From positions 124,001-188,000 of the forward strand of contig DAOKYU010000003.1 of NCBI GenBank assembly GCA_035325995.1: a stretch of 64,000 bases of DNA, written 5' to 3'. Below are positions 43,367 to 51,745 of the stretch, piece by piece. This stretch comes from Thermodesulfobacteriota bacterium. Its GTDB lineage: Bacteria; Desulfobacterota_D; UBA1144; Nemesobacterales; UBA2774. The notes under the pieces are model-generated. The model was not told the origin of the DNA. It saw nothing but the letters and a program-made list of their open reading frames with translations, and searched no databases. Within the stretch, counting starts at the first letter, position 1. Each line of letters starts with the position of its first letter. Made by a program: the position numbers and the translations under genes.

Positions 43367-43411
43367 AACAAACAAAAACAGCCCGTCACGGCCGGGCCGG
43401 GACAGGCTGTA
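43367..43411 (-). terminator. Rho-independent terminator of the erpA operon
   Basis: Read on the minus strand, the stem acagcctgtc / gacgggctgt encloses a GC-rich loop and is followed by tttttgtttgtttt. It lies about 30 bases after the erpA stop. Confidence 0.85.
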
Positions 43412-43439
43412 TATTTTTGATTTCGTGATGTTGTTTTGT

Positions 43440-43763
43440 TTAGGCCGTGAAGGACGAGCCGCAGCCGCAGGAGCCTTTGGCGTTCGGGTTATTGATGGAA
43501 AACCCCGTGCCGTTGAGCCCGTCTTTGTAGTCGAGCACCGCGCCTTCGAGGTAAGGAAAGCTGAGCTCGTCTATCGCTACCATTACGCCATCGTTCTCGA
43601 TAATCTGATCGGACTCTTCGGTTTCGTCGTCAAATCCCATCTCGTAGGAAAACCCCGAGCAGCCGCCCGGAACCACCCTTACCCTGAGCACGGCGTTCGG
43701 TATATCCTCTTCATTTAAAAGCCTTTTTATCTCTTCTGCCGCTTTATTCGTTACAGTAAACAT
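43440..43763 (-). CDS. erpA: Iron-sulfur cluster carrier, ErpA/IscA type
   Basis: A 107-residue A-type carrier that receives and hands on 4Fe-4S clusters. The three conserved cysteines are seen in VVPGGCSGFSYEMGF and in the C-terminal SCGCGSSF. Length and the NNPNAKGSCGCG ending fit ErpA/IscA. It is the third gene of a small minus-strand run with DUF4149 and a secreted protein, and has a strong terminator. It may serve enzymes here such as LipA and the NuoI-like protein. Confidence 0.95.
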   Translation of the reverse strand: MFTVTNKAAEEIKRLLNEEDIPNAVLRVRVVPGGCSGFSYEMGFDDETEESDQIIENDGVMVAIDELSFPYLEGAVLDYKDGLNGTGFSINNPNAKGSCGCGSSFTA

Positions 43764-43792
43764 ACAGAACCGCCTCCCTCTAATGATAATCC

Positions 43793-44278
43793 TTACTCCC
43801 TATTAGTATAGGCATTAATTACCAATATGGCAATTCCGAGCACGAATACGCTTATGTTCATTATGGCGGAACGGGCGTGGAGGAGCCTGAATTTATTGTG
43901 TACCGCCTGGTAGCCGGGCGACCCCTCGGTGAGCGTCCTCATCTCGGCCCTCGTCTCCGCGGCCACCGGGCGGACGACCTGGCCCGCGTAGAGCGAAAGC
44001 CCCAGCATAAGGACGAGCCCTCCTATCCTGAGGTAGTTCACGATGCCTCCCCGGCTGCTGTAGACGAGCCAAAGCACCGCAGCGGTAATTAGCGTGACCA
44101 CGCCGCATACGTAACCCACCATGTAATATTTCGGGAATATGTCCGAAACGACGTTCCCGGCCGTCTCCCTCGGGAGCACCTTGAATATGCTCGGCGCAGC
44201 CATGAAGGAGAAAAAGAATATGCTGCCCACCCAGAGCGAGATCGAGAGCGTGTAAAGGAATTTAAGAGCCGTTTGCAT
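43793..44278 (-). CDS. DUF4149 membrane protein
   Basis: A 161-residue inner-membrane protein with four hydrophobic helices (about 5-30, 48-72, 82-102, 135-156). SLWVGSIFFFSFMAAPSIFKVLP at the start is the DUF4149 signature. The family's function is not known. It starts at the base after the stop of the upstream secreted-protein gene and ends 29 bases before erpA, so the three genes form one operon. Confidence 0.88.
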   Translation of the reverse strand: MQTALKFLYTLSISLWVGSIFFFSFMAAPSIFKVLPRETAGNVVSDIFPKYYMVGYVCGVVTLITAAVLWLVYSSRGGIVNYLRIGGLVLMLGLSLYAGQVVRPVAAETRAEMRTLTEGSPGYQAVHNKFRLLHARSAIMNISVFVLGIAILVINAYTNRE

Positions 44279-44280
44279 GG

Positions 44281-44721
44281 TCAGTTACCGAAACTGCATC
44301 CGTCGAGCGTAATCTTGCATTCCTCGCTTTCGCTTTCGGCGTAAGAGCCCGTAACCGATCTGAATGTCCCGACCGCCGTGAGCTTACTCCCCTTAGGCGT
44401 GCTGTCGAGGACGCTTTTATACTGGGGGTCGGTGCAGAAGCATTCGAGTATCGTCCCCCGCCTGTCTATCGCCTCGAGCGTAAAGGTGCCCTCGGGCCCC
44501 TCGCCGCACACGGACGGTATCTTTCTTATGGAATCGACCTCTATGGTCAGCTTCACCTGTTTGTTCGTATACCTGTCCGGGAAGTCGGCGGCCATGGGCG
44601 AGTCCATGTTGCTGCCGCATACCTGTTCGAGGTTGACCGTTTCCTGCGCCGTGGCCGAGGCTGCCGCGCCCATGTATAAAATGAACGCCGTAACTGCCGC
44701 GAGCCTGAGAAATTTAGTCAT
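44281..44721 (-). CDS. Secreted protein of unknown function
   Basis: A 146-residue protein beginning with a clear signal peptide (MTKFLRLAAVTAFILYMGAA, cut near ATAQE). The mature part holds six cysteines in pairs (VCGSN, PSVCGEG, ECFCTD, ECKITLDGCSF) that could form disulfides in the periplasm. The core TNKQVKLTIEVDSIRK and SKLTAVGTFRS suggest an OB-like fold, but I do not recognise the family. The start at 44721 has aaagggg before it; upstream in-frame starts (44754) are less likely. First in the erpA operon. Confidence 0.7.
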   Translation of the reverse strand: MTKFLRLAAVTAFILYMGAAASATAQETVNLEQVCGSNMDSPMAADFPDRYTNKQVKLTIEVDSIRKIPSVCGEGPEGTFTLEAIDRRGTILECFCTDPQYKSVLDSTPKGSKLTAVGTFRSVTGSYAESESEECKITLDGCSFGN

Positions 44722-44854
44722 AAGAGCCCCTTTAAGCATGATTTTATGAGCCACATCATTATAACACGGAGGCCGGTCTTTATAAACGCGTATTCGATGC
44801 CGCGCCGAAGCCGAAGGCTTGATAAGAAACGGCCTTACGGTATAGTGTCATTTT

Positions 44855-45979
44855 ATGAAGAAGGACGCCATCCTCATAATCGACACGAGCGAAGAAAACG
44901 CCGACCTTTACTACAAAACCAGGTTCTTCGTTCCGGACCCCGTCATTTATCTCGAACACGACGGCGAAAAAATCCTCGTCCTGAGCGATCTCGAAATCGA
45001 CAGGGGCAGGAAAGCGGCGACTGTGGACAGCGTTATCCCGCTTTCCGACCTTCAGCGAAGGCTCCTTGCCGAAAAGAAGCGCCCGAAGCTGATAGATGCG
45101 GCGGCGCTTCTGCTCGGGGACAGGAAGATAAAGAAGGTTACGGTCCCGGGGAGGTTCGGGCTCAAGTACGCCGACGAGCTAAGGAACGAGGGATTCAAGG
45201 TCGCGTCCGCCCTCGCCGAGCCGCTCTTCATGGAAAGGCTCAGGAAAACACCCGAGGAGGTAAGGTTCATAAAGGACGCCCTCGTCAAGACGGCGCAGGC
45301 CATGGACGCCGCCGTAAAGATGATAGCCGCATCCGAGGTCCGTAAGAACAGGCTTTATCTCGACGGAAAGCCTCTCACTTCAGAGAGGGTGAAGGGCGAG
45401 ATCGACTCCTTTCTCTCAAGAGCCGGTTTCTTGGCCGCCCATACCATAGTGGCGTGCGGCATTCATTCCTCGATGCCCCACGATTCGGGACATGGGCCCC
45501 TTTTCGCGGGTAAGCCCATAGTCCTTGACATATTCCCGAGATCGCAGAAAACAGGCTACTTCGGGGATATGACGAGGACCGTAATAAAAGGCGAGCCGAC
45601 GAAAGGGCTCCTGGACATGTACGACACAGTCCTCGAGGGCCAGAAGCTCGCAATAGACATGATCGGGCCCGGCGTTGCCGTGAAGGACGTTCACAAGGCC
45701 GTCGTCGATTACTTCGACAGCCGCGGGTACAAAACGGGAGCCGTAGACGGCAGGACAGAAGGGTTCATTCACTCGACCGGGCACGGGCTCGGACTCGAAA
45801 TACACGAGCCGCCTAGGGTCGGGATGGGGGACGAGGTGCTCGAAGAAGGGAACGTCGTCACGGTCGAGCCCGGTCTCTACTACGCCAGGACGGGCGGCAT
45901 AAGAATAGAAGATGTGGTAGTAGTCGAAAAGAAAGGCTGCAGGAACCTCACGAGATATCCTAAAAAATTCAGGCTCTAG
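44855..45979 (+). CDS. Xaa-Pro dipeptidase/aminopeptidase (M24 family)
   Basis: A 374-residue M24 metallopeptidase. The metal-binding residues are visible in VLDIFPRSQKTGYFGDMTRT, HSTGHGLGLEIHEPP, VTVEPGLYY and GIRIEDVVVV. The N-terminal domain (about 1-125) is a creatinase-like fold. It would cut X-Pro dipeptides or N-terminal X-Pro bonds in the cytoplasm. It stands alone and is convergent with an unknown gene. The length fits PepQ/YpdF-type enzymes. Confidence 0.94.
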   Translation: MKKDAILIIDTSEENADLYYKTRFFVPDPVIYLEHDGEKILVLSDLEIDRGRKAATVDSVIPLSDLQRRLLAEKKRPKLIDAAALLLGDRKIKKVTVPGRFGLKYADELRNEGFKVASALAEPLFMERLRKTPEEVRFIKDALVKTAQAMDAAVKMIAASEVRKNRLYLDGKPLTSERVKGEIDSFLSRAGFLAAHTIVACGIHSSMPHDSGHGPLFAGKPIVLDIFPRSQKTGYFGDMTRTVIKGEPTKGLLDMYDTVLEGQKLAIDMIGPGVAVKDVHKAVVDYFDSRGYKTGAVDGRTEGFIHSTGHGLGLEIHEPPRVGMGDEVLEEGNVVTVEPGLYYARTGGIRIEDVVVVEKKGCRNLTRYPKKFRL

Positions 45980-45996
45980 ATCGCCGGATTAAAGGC

Positions 45997-46587
45997 TCAT
46001 TCCCATTTTATCTCGTACTTGCAGGACTCGGCGCCCTTATACCTGCACTCTGTCTGCGTGATCGTGACGGAGCCCGTCCCCGACATCAAAAGGCCCGTCT
46101 TGAACCATTCGGGCACCGCGAACGTGCAAATCGCGACCCCGGAAGCCCTCGTCTCGTCGGCGAGCTCGTATAGAACCAGCGTCGAGCTCTTGTCGTCTAT
46201 GTTTACCCTCTCGACTTCCATTCTCCCGGTGTCGAAATACCTGCTCCACAGCGAGGGAGCGCTGTTCAGTATGACCTGCGGATTTTTGAGATCGACGAAA
46301 ACCTCGAAAACGGGGCCGAGATCTTTTTTCGCGATGTACTCGGCCACGGGGGCAACGGACAGGAAGTCGCCGTTCCCCACGATCAGGTCGTACGTGTTTA
46401 CGAGATTGTTAAGATGCGTAACGGGGTACCATTCGTTTTTAGCTATATTCTTTTCGAAGAACGCGGCATCCTCCCCCGGCAGGTTCGCGAGGATCAGTTT
46501 CCACACGCTGTCACCGATGGAATTGACGATGTAGTCCTTTGAGTTCAGGAAAATCGATCCTTTCGCTCTTCCGATTTTCGTGTCCAT
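45997..46587 (-). CDS. V4R/DUF2378-like sensor protein, unknown function
   Basis: A 196-residue protein without membrane segment. The C-terminal ending ITQTECRYKGAESCKYEIKWE, with two cysteines 8 residues apart and an aromatic finish, is like V4R-type and DUF2378 proteins of delta-type bacteria, which bind small hydrophobic ligands or metals. The N-terminal half (SKDYIVNSIGDSVWKLILANLPGEDAAFF) matches the DUF2378 layout. A link to signalling is inference only. It is a single gene with no partner in view. Confidence 0.55.
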   Translation of the reverse strand: MDTKIGRAKGSIFLNSKDYIVNSIGDSVWKLILANLPGEDAAFFEKNIAKNEWYPVTHLNNLVNTYDLIVGNGDFLSVAPVAEYIAKKDLGPVFEVFVDLKNPQVILNSAPSLWSRYFDTGRMEVERVNIDDKSSTLVLYELADETRASGVAICTFAVPEWFKTGLLMSGTGSVTITQTECRYKGAESCKYEIKWE

Positions 46588-46672
46588 ATAAATTACTGTA
46601 GAATTGACGGTATATTCCGAATCCGGGCACAGTTATTTAGATAAATATTATCACCGATTGCATCCATTTTCA

Positions 46673-46706
46673 CCCGGAATTATTAATGCCCCGGAATTAT
46701 TAATGC
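46673..46706 (+). repeat. Perfect 17-bp tandem repeat next to the mazG start
   Basis: The unit cccggaattattaatgc occurs twice without gap or change (46673-46689 and 46690-46706), and the mazG ATG follows at once. The duplicated unit contains an ATG of its own, so it may arise from slippage. Confidence 0.9.
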
Positions 46707-47492
46707 ATGGAGAAAGATATGAAAAAGACATTCGACGACCTCGTAGAGCTGTCGCGGCACCTGAGGGGGCCCGAGGGATGCCCCTGGGACAAGGAGCAGA
46801 CCCTCGATACGCTCCGGCCTTACATCATCGAGGAGGCGTACGAGGTCGTGCAGGCAATAGAGCAGAAGGACAAAGACGAGCTCATCGAGGAGCTCGGCGA
46901 CCTCTTTTACGAAGTTCTCTTCGCCTCGCAGATAGCCTCGGACGAAGGGGCGTTCGAAATTGGGGACGTCATAGACAGGCTCCACAAAAAGCTCGTCAGC
47001 AGGCACCCGCACGTCTTCGGCGAGGAGAAGGCGGCCAACGCGGAGGAAGCGGTGAAGAGATGGCACGCGCAGAAGCTGAAAGAGAAGTCTCGGAAGAGAA
47101 GGCTCCTTCACATCCCGCGCACGATGCCGTCCCTTCTCCGCGCGCAGCGCGTGGGCGAGAAGGCCTCGCAGGTTGGGTTCGACTGGCGGAGCGCCGGCGA
47201 GGTGCTCGAAAAGGTGCGCGAAGAGCTGTCGGAGCTGGAAACGGAGATCAAGTCCGGCGACGAAAAGGGCGTCGAGAAGGAGTGGGGCGACCTCGTCTTT
47301 TCGCTCGTAAACCTCGGAAGGCATCTTAAGCTCGACTCCGAAGGAACGGCTCACAAGGCCATAGACGGGTTCATCGAGCGGTTCGGTTATATAGAAGACA
47401 AGGCCGAGGCCGATGGAAAGCAGGTCTCGGACCTGACTCCGGACGAGATGAACGAGCTCTGGGAAGATGTGAAGAAGCGGGAGCGCGGGTAG
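46707..47492 (+). CDS. mazG: Nucleoside triphosphate pyrophosphohydrolase MazG
   Basis: Hydrolyses NTPs to NMP and pyrophosphate, a housecleaning or stress function. The 261 residues hold two MazG domains as in E. coli (263 residues). First EExxE/ExxD set: EEAYEVVQAIEQKDKDELIEELGD. Second: VREELSELETEIKSGDEKGVEKEWGD. The ATG is preceded by a tandem repeat rather than a good ribosome site; the next Met (MKKTFDD) at residue 5 is an alternative. It is convergent with the LLM-class gene, 14 bases away. Confidence 0.96.
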   Translation: MEKDMKKTFDDLVELSRHLRGPEGCPWDKEQTLDTLRPYIIEEAYEVVQAIEQKDKDELIEELGDLFYEVLFASQIASDEGAFEIGDVIDRLHKKLVSRHPHVFGEEKAANAEEAVKRWHAQKLKEKSRKRRLLHIPRTMPSLLRAQRVGEKASQVGFDWRSAGEVLEKVREELSELETEIKSGDEKGVEKEWGDLVFSLVNLGRHLKLDSEGTAHKAIDGFIERFGYIEDKAEADGKQVSDLTPDEMNELWEDVKKRERG

Positions 47493-47506
47493 CGCCCTGT
47501 CCGGTG

Positions 47507-48532
47507 TTACATGAAGGCCGGTATGACCTTCTTCGCGAAAAGCTCAAGATGCGGCTGCGCCCAGCTCGCGGGGAGCCCGGGCGGTATCGTGAAGGAATAG
47601 AAATTCGTGATGGGCACCTCTTTCACGTATGCCCTTATCATCTCGATGCACGTGTCCGGGTCGGCGACGTTGAAAATGCCGAGCTCCTTTAAATGCCCGG
47701 CGTCGCGTACGTAGGGCAGGAGCGGCATCCCGGCCTTCTCGAACCATTCGGCGTAGCCGTTAAGCTGGTAAAGGACGTGGTCCACTGCCTCGTTCCACGT
47801 CTTTTCCGGGTCTTCGGAAGCTATGAGCCAGAAATAGCCGCCCGCGACCTTGAGATTCGTCGTCGGCTTTCCGAGCCTCTTAAGCTCGGCGACATATTCT
47901 TCGTAGAGCTCTTTTATAGGCCCGGTGCCTAAAAATCCGTCCCCGAGTCTTGCGGCGCGTCTTGCCCCCGCCGGGCTGAATCCGCCGACCCAGAGGGGAG
48001 GGCGGGGCTTTTGGACGGGCTCGGGCGCGAGCCTCGCGTTATGTATCTCGTAATATTTACCCTCGAACGTGAGCGTTTCGCCTTCCCACAGGCGGCGTAT
48101 GATTTCGAGCCCCTCGTTCGAGCGGCCGCCGCGCTCCTTTCGGGAGATGCCGAAGCTCTCGAACTCCTCGACCTTGTACCCGTTCCCGACGCCGAGCTGA
48201 AACCTGCCGCCCGACAGTATGTCCACGGTCGCACCGTCCTCGGCCACGCGTACGGGGTTGTGGAGCGGCAGAAGCATGACGCCCGTTCCTATGCGTATCT
48301 TTTTCGTCCTCGCCGCGATGGCAGCCGCTATCGTCATCACCGACGACGAAAAGCCGTCGTCGTGGAAGTGGTGCTCCTGGAGCCAGACGTCATCAAAGCC
48401 GTTGTCCTCGGCCCAGGCCACCTGGTCGAGCACTTCGGCGTATACCTCCGTGTACGGCCGGCGCCACTCCGGCGGGTTGCGAAAGTCGTACCACAGTCCG
48501 AAACGCAGTTTTGGATTTGTATCGGCGCTCAT
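47507..48532 (-). CDS. LLM-class flavin-dependent oxidoreductase 2
   Basis: A 341-residue luciferase-like protein, paralogue of the gene at 42237. Shared motifs: WLQEHHFHDDGFSSS, IRIGTGVMLLPLHNPVRVAEDGATVDILSGGRF, and PVQKPRPPLWVGGFS. It follows apgM by 7 bases on the minus strand and could be in the same transcript. The cofactor and substrate cannot be stated. The equal length of the two copies suggests a duplication within this lineage rather than two separate gains. Confidence 0.9.
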   Translation of the reverse strand: MSADTNPKLRFGLWYDFRNPPEWRRPYTEVYAEVLDQVAWAEDNGFDDVWLQEHHFHDDGFSSSVMTIAAAIAARTKKIRIGTGVMLLPLHNPVRVAEDGATVDILSGGRFQLGVGNGYKVEEFESFGISRKERGGRSNEGLEIIRRLWEGETLTFEGKYYEIHNARLAPEPVQKPRPPLWVGGFSPAGARRAARLGDGFLGTGPIKELYEEYVAELKRLGKPTTNLKVAGGYFWLIASEDPEKTWNEAVDHVLYQLNGYAEWFEKAGMPLLPYVRDAGHLKELGIFNVADPDTCIEMIRAYVKEVPITNFYSFTIPPGLPASWAQPHLELFAKKVIPAFM

Positions 48533-48539
48533 CTGAATC

Positions 48540-49751
48540 TCAGATTTCCTTTCCGGTCAGCATCCCGAGAAGCCGCCAGCCTTCCTGAACGAAGACATCC
48601 GACGTGGCCGCGGACTTTTCGGTGTAGACGAATTTATCGTTCTTTACGCTCTCGTCCTCCGAGCTGTAAATGGCGAACGGCACGGGCTCGTTCACGTGCG
48701 TCCGGAGGTCTATCGGCGTAGGGTGGTCCGACATTACGAGTATCCTGTAATCCCCGAACCTCTTTATTCCTTCGAGCACCCGGCCCACGACGCGGCCGTC
48801 GAAGTCCTCCACGGCCTGCACCTTCAGCTCGGCCTTGCCGACGTGCCCCGTCTCGTCCGTCGATTCGATATGTATCATTGTGAGGTCCACCTCTTCCAGC
48901 GAGTCGAGGGCGTAGTCCACCTTGCCCTCGTAATTCGTGTCGAGATACCCTGTCGCACCGGGAACGTCTATGACCCTTAGCTTCGCGCAGTGCCCTATCC
49001 CCTTAACGAGGTCCACGGCTGAAATGACGGAGCCCGTAAGCCCGTAAAGCTCCTCGAAGGGCGGCATCTTCGGCGCGGTGCCCTGGCCCCATAGCCATAT
49101 GCTCGTCGCGGGGTTCTTACCCTCAGCCAGCCTTTTTTTATTCACGGGGTGTTCTTTAAGAATCTCCCTAGATTTTTCGATCATGCGGTTCAGGATTTCG
49201 GTCCCTGCTCCGGTCGGGATATAGGAGTCTATCGCCTTTCCCGATATGTCGTGAGGGGGGGTAGTGTGAACGTCCTTGTTGCCGCCTGTCCAGACGAGGA
49301 GATGCCTGTAGCTGACGCCCGGGTAGAACGTGAAATTTTCCTCTTCGAGCTCCTTCTTGAGGTCGAGGATTATCTCCTTCGCCTCTTCGGTCGTTATGTG
49401 CCCGGCGCTGTAGTCTTCCATTATAGTCTCGCGGCCGTTTTCGGCCAGCGTGACGAGGTTACACCGGAGCGTAACGTCCTTCTCGCCGAGCGGGACGCCT
49501 ATGCTCGCGGCTTCGAGCGGCGAGCGCCCGGTGTAATAAACCATCGGGTCGTACCCAAGAACGGTGAGGTTGCCGACGTCGCTCCCCGGGGGGAGCGGGT
49601 CGGGTATGGTCTTCACCATGCCGAAGGTCACGGCGCACCTGGCTATCCTGTCTAAATTAGGGGTTCTCGCGGCTTCGAGCGGCGTCTTTCCGCCGAGCTC
49701 GGGAAGGGGGTGGTCGGGCATCCCGTCGCCCTGGAGTATCACGTATTTCAT
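48540..49751 (-). CDS. apgM: Cofactor-independent phosphoglycerate mutase, ApgM type
   Basis: Interconverts 3- and 2-phosphoglycerate in glycolysis. The 403 residues belong to the alkaline-phosphatase-like ApgM group first known from archaea, also found in delta-type bacteria. Metal and phosphate residues: LQGDGMPDHP, DVGNLTVLGYDP, and the metal-binding IESTDETGHVGK and MSDHPTPIDLRTH. It lies between lipA and the LLM gene on the minus strand, with a start at 49751 and an 83-base gap to lipA. Confidence 0.95.
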   Translation of the reverse strand: MKYVILQGDGMPDHPLPELGGKTPLEAARTPNLDRIARCAVTFGMVKTIPDPLPPGSDVGNLTVLGYDPMVYYTGRSPLEAASIGVPLGEKDVTLRCNLVTLAENGRETIMEDYSAGHITTEEAKEIILDLKKELEEENFTFYPGVSYRHLLVWTGGNKDVHTTPPHDISGKAIDSYIPTGAGTEILNRMIEKSREILKEHPVNKKRLAEGKNPATSIWLWGQGTAPKMPPFEELYGLTGSVISAVDLVKGIGHCAKLRVIDVPGATGYLDTNYEGKVDYALDSLEEVDLTMIHIESTDETGHVGKAELKVQAVEDFDGRVVGRVLEGIKRFGDYRILVMSDHPTPIDLRTHVNEPVPFAIYSSEDESVKNDKFVYTEKSAATSDVFVQEGWRLLGMLTGKEI

Positions 49752-49834
49752 GAGATTAAGATGTTAAATGTTTTGGGGGAAGAATCAAGAAAATATGGAA
49801 TCCCGGATAAGCCGATTCCGATAAAACCGCCGGC

Positions 49835-50761
49835 TCAGGAAAGACTCTCGCCCAGCTTCGCGACCTGCTTCTCGGCGTGGTACGAGCTCCTTACGAGCGC
49901 GCCGGCCTCGATGTGCGGTATCCCTATGACGTTCTCGCCGTAGGTCTTCAGTGATTCGAACTCCATCGGGTGGTAGTACCTTGTCACTGGCAGATGGTCG
50001 TGCGTCGGCTGGAGGTACTGGCCTATCGTCACGATGTCGCATCCGACTCCCTTAAGGTCTTTCAAAGTTTCGAGGAGCTCTTCCTCTTCTTCGCCCAGGC
50101 CGACCATGATCCCCGACTTCGTCAGCATGCCATCGTTTCCGTAAGCCTTGCTCTCTTCGAGGAGCCTGAGCGAGCCCTCGTAATTCGCCTGCGGCCTCAC
50201 GGAGCGCTTCTTTCCCGAGGGCGTCGTCTGCGGGAGGCGGTAGAGCCTCGGCACGGTCTCGATGTTGTGGTTAAGGACGTCGGGCCGGGCTTCGAGGACC
50301 TGCTCCAGAGCGGCGCTGTCGCCCTTGAAGTCGGGTATGAGGACCTCTATCTTGACGTTCGGGTTATATTCCCTGACCTTTCTTATGGTCTCTCCGAATA
50401 TGCAGGCGCTCTCGTAGTTTTTGTCGTCCCTGTTTACGGAAGTGATGACTATGTGCTTTACGTGGGCGTTATTCTCCGCGAGCTTCTCCACTGCCTCGGC
50501 GACCCTCTGCGGCTCGTCCCAGTCGAGCTCGCCGCCGCGGCCCGTCTTCACATGACAAAAGCCGCAGCTCCTCGTGCATACGTCGCCGAGTATCATGAAG
50601 GTGAGCGTCCCCGCGCCCCAGCATTCGCCTATGTTGGGGCACCTGGCCTCCTCGCAAACCGTGTGGAGGTTGAGCCCCCTCATGAGGCCCTTTAAGTGTG
50701 TGTAATTGGGGCCCTGGGGTATCTGGGCCTTTATCCAGCTCGGCTTTCCGGTATTTCGCAT
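49835..50761 (-). CDS. lipA: Lipoyl synthase
   Basis: Inserts two sulfur atoms into octanoyl groups on lipoyl domains by radical SAM chemistry. The 308 residues carry the auxiliary-cluster cysteines (CEEARCPNIGEC, about 36-47) and the SAM cluster motif CTRSCGFC (about 62-69). C-terminal RSSYHAEKQV contains the conserved RSSY serine ligand. No lipB is adjacent. It depends on iron-sulfur supply; an ErpA-type carrier is encoded 6 kb away. Confidence 0.98.
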   Translation of the reverse strand: MRNTGKPSWIKAQIPQGPNYTHLKGLMRGLNLHTVCEEARCPNIGECWGAGTLTFMILGDVCTRSCGFCHVKTGRGGELDWDEPQRVAEAVEKLAENNAHVKHIVITSVNRDDKNYESACIFGETIRKVREYNPNVKIEVLIPDFKGDSAALEQVLEARPDVLNHNIETVPRLYRLPQTTPSGKKRSVRPQANYEGSLRLLEESKAYGNDGMLTKSGIMVGLGEEEEELLETLKDLKGVGCDIVTIGQYLQPTHDHLPVTRYYHPMEFESLKTYGENVIGIPHIEAGALVRSSYHAEKQVAKLGESLS

Positions 50762-50822
50762 AAGAGTAAGTTTAATCGATCGGGGCCGGTTTACGAAGCG
50801 GGCCCCTCGCGGGAGCGCAGGA

Positions 50823-51254
50823 TCAGCTCTTTTCCTCGTCTACTACCGTCGGGGAGGAAAACGGGGATTGATCCGCCGGGTCTGTCGCGGCTGTCGCTGA
50901 GGACGCAGATGCGGCGGTTACGGCCGATTTTTCCTTTTCCCTCTGAAGCCTCTGGTTCTCGTCCGCGAGCTGCCTGTTCCTGGCTTCGAGCTCTTTTATT
51001 TTCCTGCTCTTGTCGCGGGAATCGGCGCTCGAGGACAGGGACTGAAGCGCGCCGAAGAAGATCGTAACAAGGGCGCCGACCAGGAACGCGGCGAGTATTA
51101 TGACGACGTTTTTCGTTACGTAGGGCCCGATTACGTGGGTCTTAAGGTCGAGCTGGAGCTGAAAATCGTGGGTGAAAACGTCCAGGTTCTGCGTATAAAT
51201 TATTGCGAAAAGAAGTATTATCAGCACTATGAACAGTATTTTTATAAATTTCAT
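50823..51254 (-). CDS. lapA: LapA-domain (DUF1049) membrane protein
   Basis: A 143-residue protein with two transmembrane helices (about 3-21 and 46-67) and a cytoplasmic coiled coil (SRKIKELEARNRQLADENQRLQ). Helix 1 IKILFIVLIILLFAIIYTQN and the VVIILAAFLVGALVTI helix are typical of LapA, which with LapB controls LPS synthesis in E. coli. An Ala/Ser-rich tail follows. It comes after the HIT gene by 3 bases in the aroA-cmk-rpsA-sppA run; LapA next to rpsA is common in Gram-negatives. Confidence 0.85.
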   Translation of the reverse strand: MKFIKILFIVLIILLFAIIYTQNLDVFTHDFQLQLDLKTHVIGPYVTKNVVIILAAFLVGALVTIFFGALQSLSSSADSRDKSRKIKELEARNRQLADENQRLQREKEKSAVTAASASSATAATDPADQSPFSSPTVVDEEKS

Positions 51255-51257
51255 CTT

Positions 51258-51743
51258 TCACCTCTCTAACGTATTTAATTGCCGGCTAAGGGTTTCATAA
51301 GTGTCTTCAAGGTATTCCGGCATTACCCTGACGTCGGCTATGACGGGCATGAAGTTATTGTCGCCGCTCCACCTGGGGACGACGTGAAAATGAAGGTGGT
51401 CGTCTATACCGGCCCCGCCCGTCTTGCCGAGGTTCATGCCTATGTTGAACCCGTCGGGCGAAAGCGCCTTCAGTATTTCCGTGCATTTTATCGTAAGGCT
51501 CATGAGCTCGAGTCTCTCTTCTTCGCCTAGGTCCGATAGATTACTCGTGTGCCTGTACGGAACGGCCATGAGATGCCCGTTCGCATACGGGTAACGGTTC
51601 ATGATTATAAAACTCGTCTGACCATTATATAATATGAGGTTCTTTTTGTCATTCCCCTCACCGGGCTTGCGGCAGAAGATGCATCCCTGTTCCTTTTCCC
51701 CGGTTATGTATTCGATTCTCCAAGGAGCCCAGAGCAGTTTCAT
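51258..51743 (-). CDS. HIT-family hydrolase
   Basis: A 161-residue histidine-triad protein acting on nucleotide phosphoanhydrides, related to Ap4A hydrolase/phosphorylase. The catalytic triad is GIDDHLHFHVVPRW near residue 108; zinc-binding CIFC is near the start (KEQGCIFCRK). The start at 51743 (MKLLWAPWRIEYI) lies two bases after the sppA stop; a longer frame reaching 52277 is only a shadow of sppA. It ends three bases before lapA, so all are in one operon. Confidence 0.93.
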   Translation of the reverse strand: MKLLWAPWRIEYITGEKEQGCIFCRKPGEGNDKKNLILYNGQTSFIIMNRYPYANGHLMAVPYRHTSNLSDLGEEERLELMSLTIKCTEILKALSPDGFNIGMNLGKTGGAGIDDHLHFHVVPRWSGDNNFMPVIADVRVMPEYLEDTYETLSRQLNTLER

Positions 51744-51745
51744 TT

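Noticed and set aside
44721..44754. Start of the secreted-protein gene at 44754
   Set aside because: The ATG at 44721 has aaagggg before it and opens a proper signal peptide; the extra 11 residues would spoil it.
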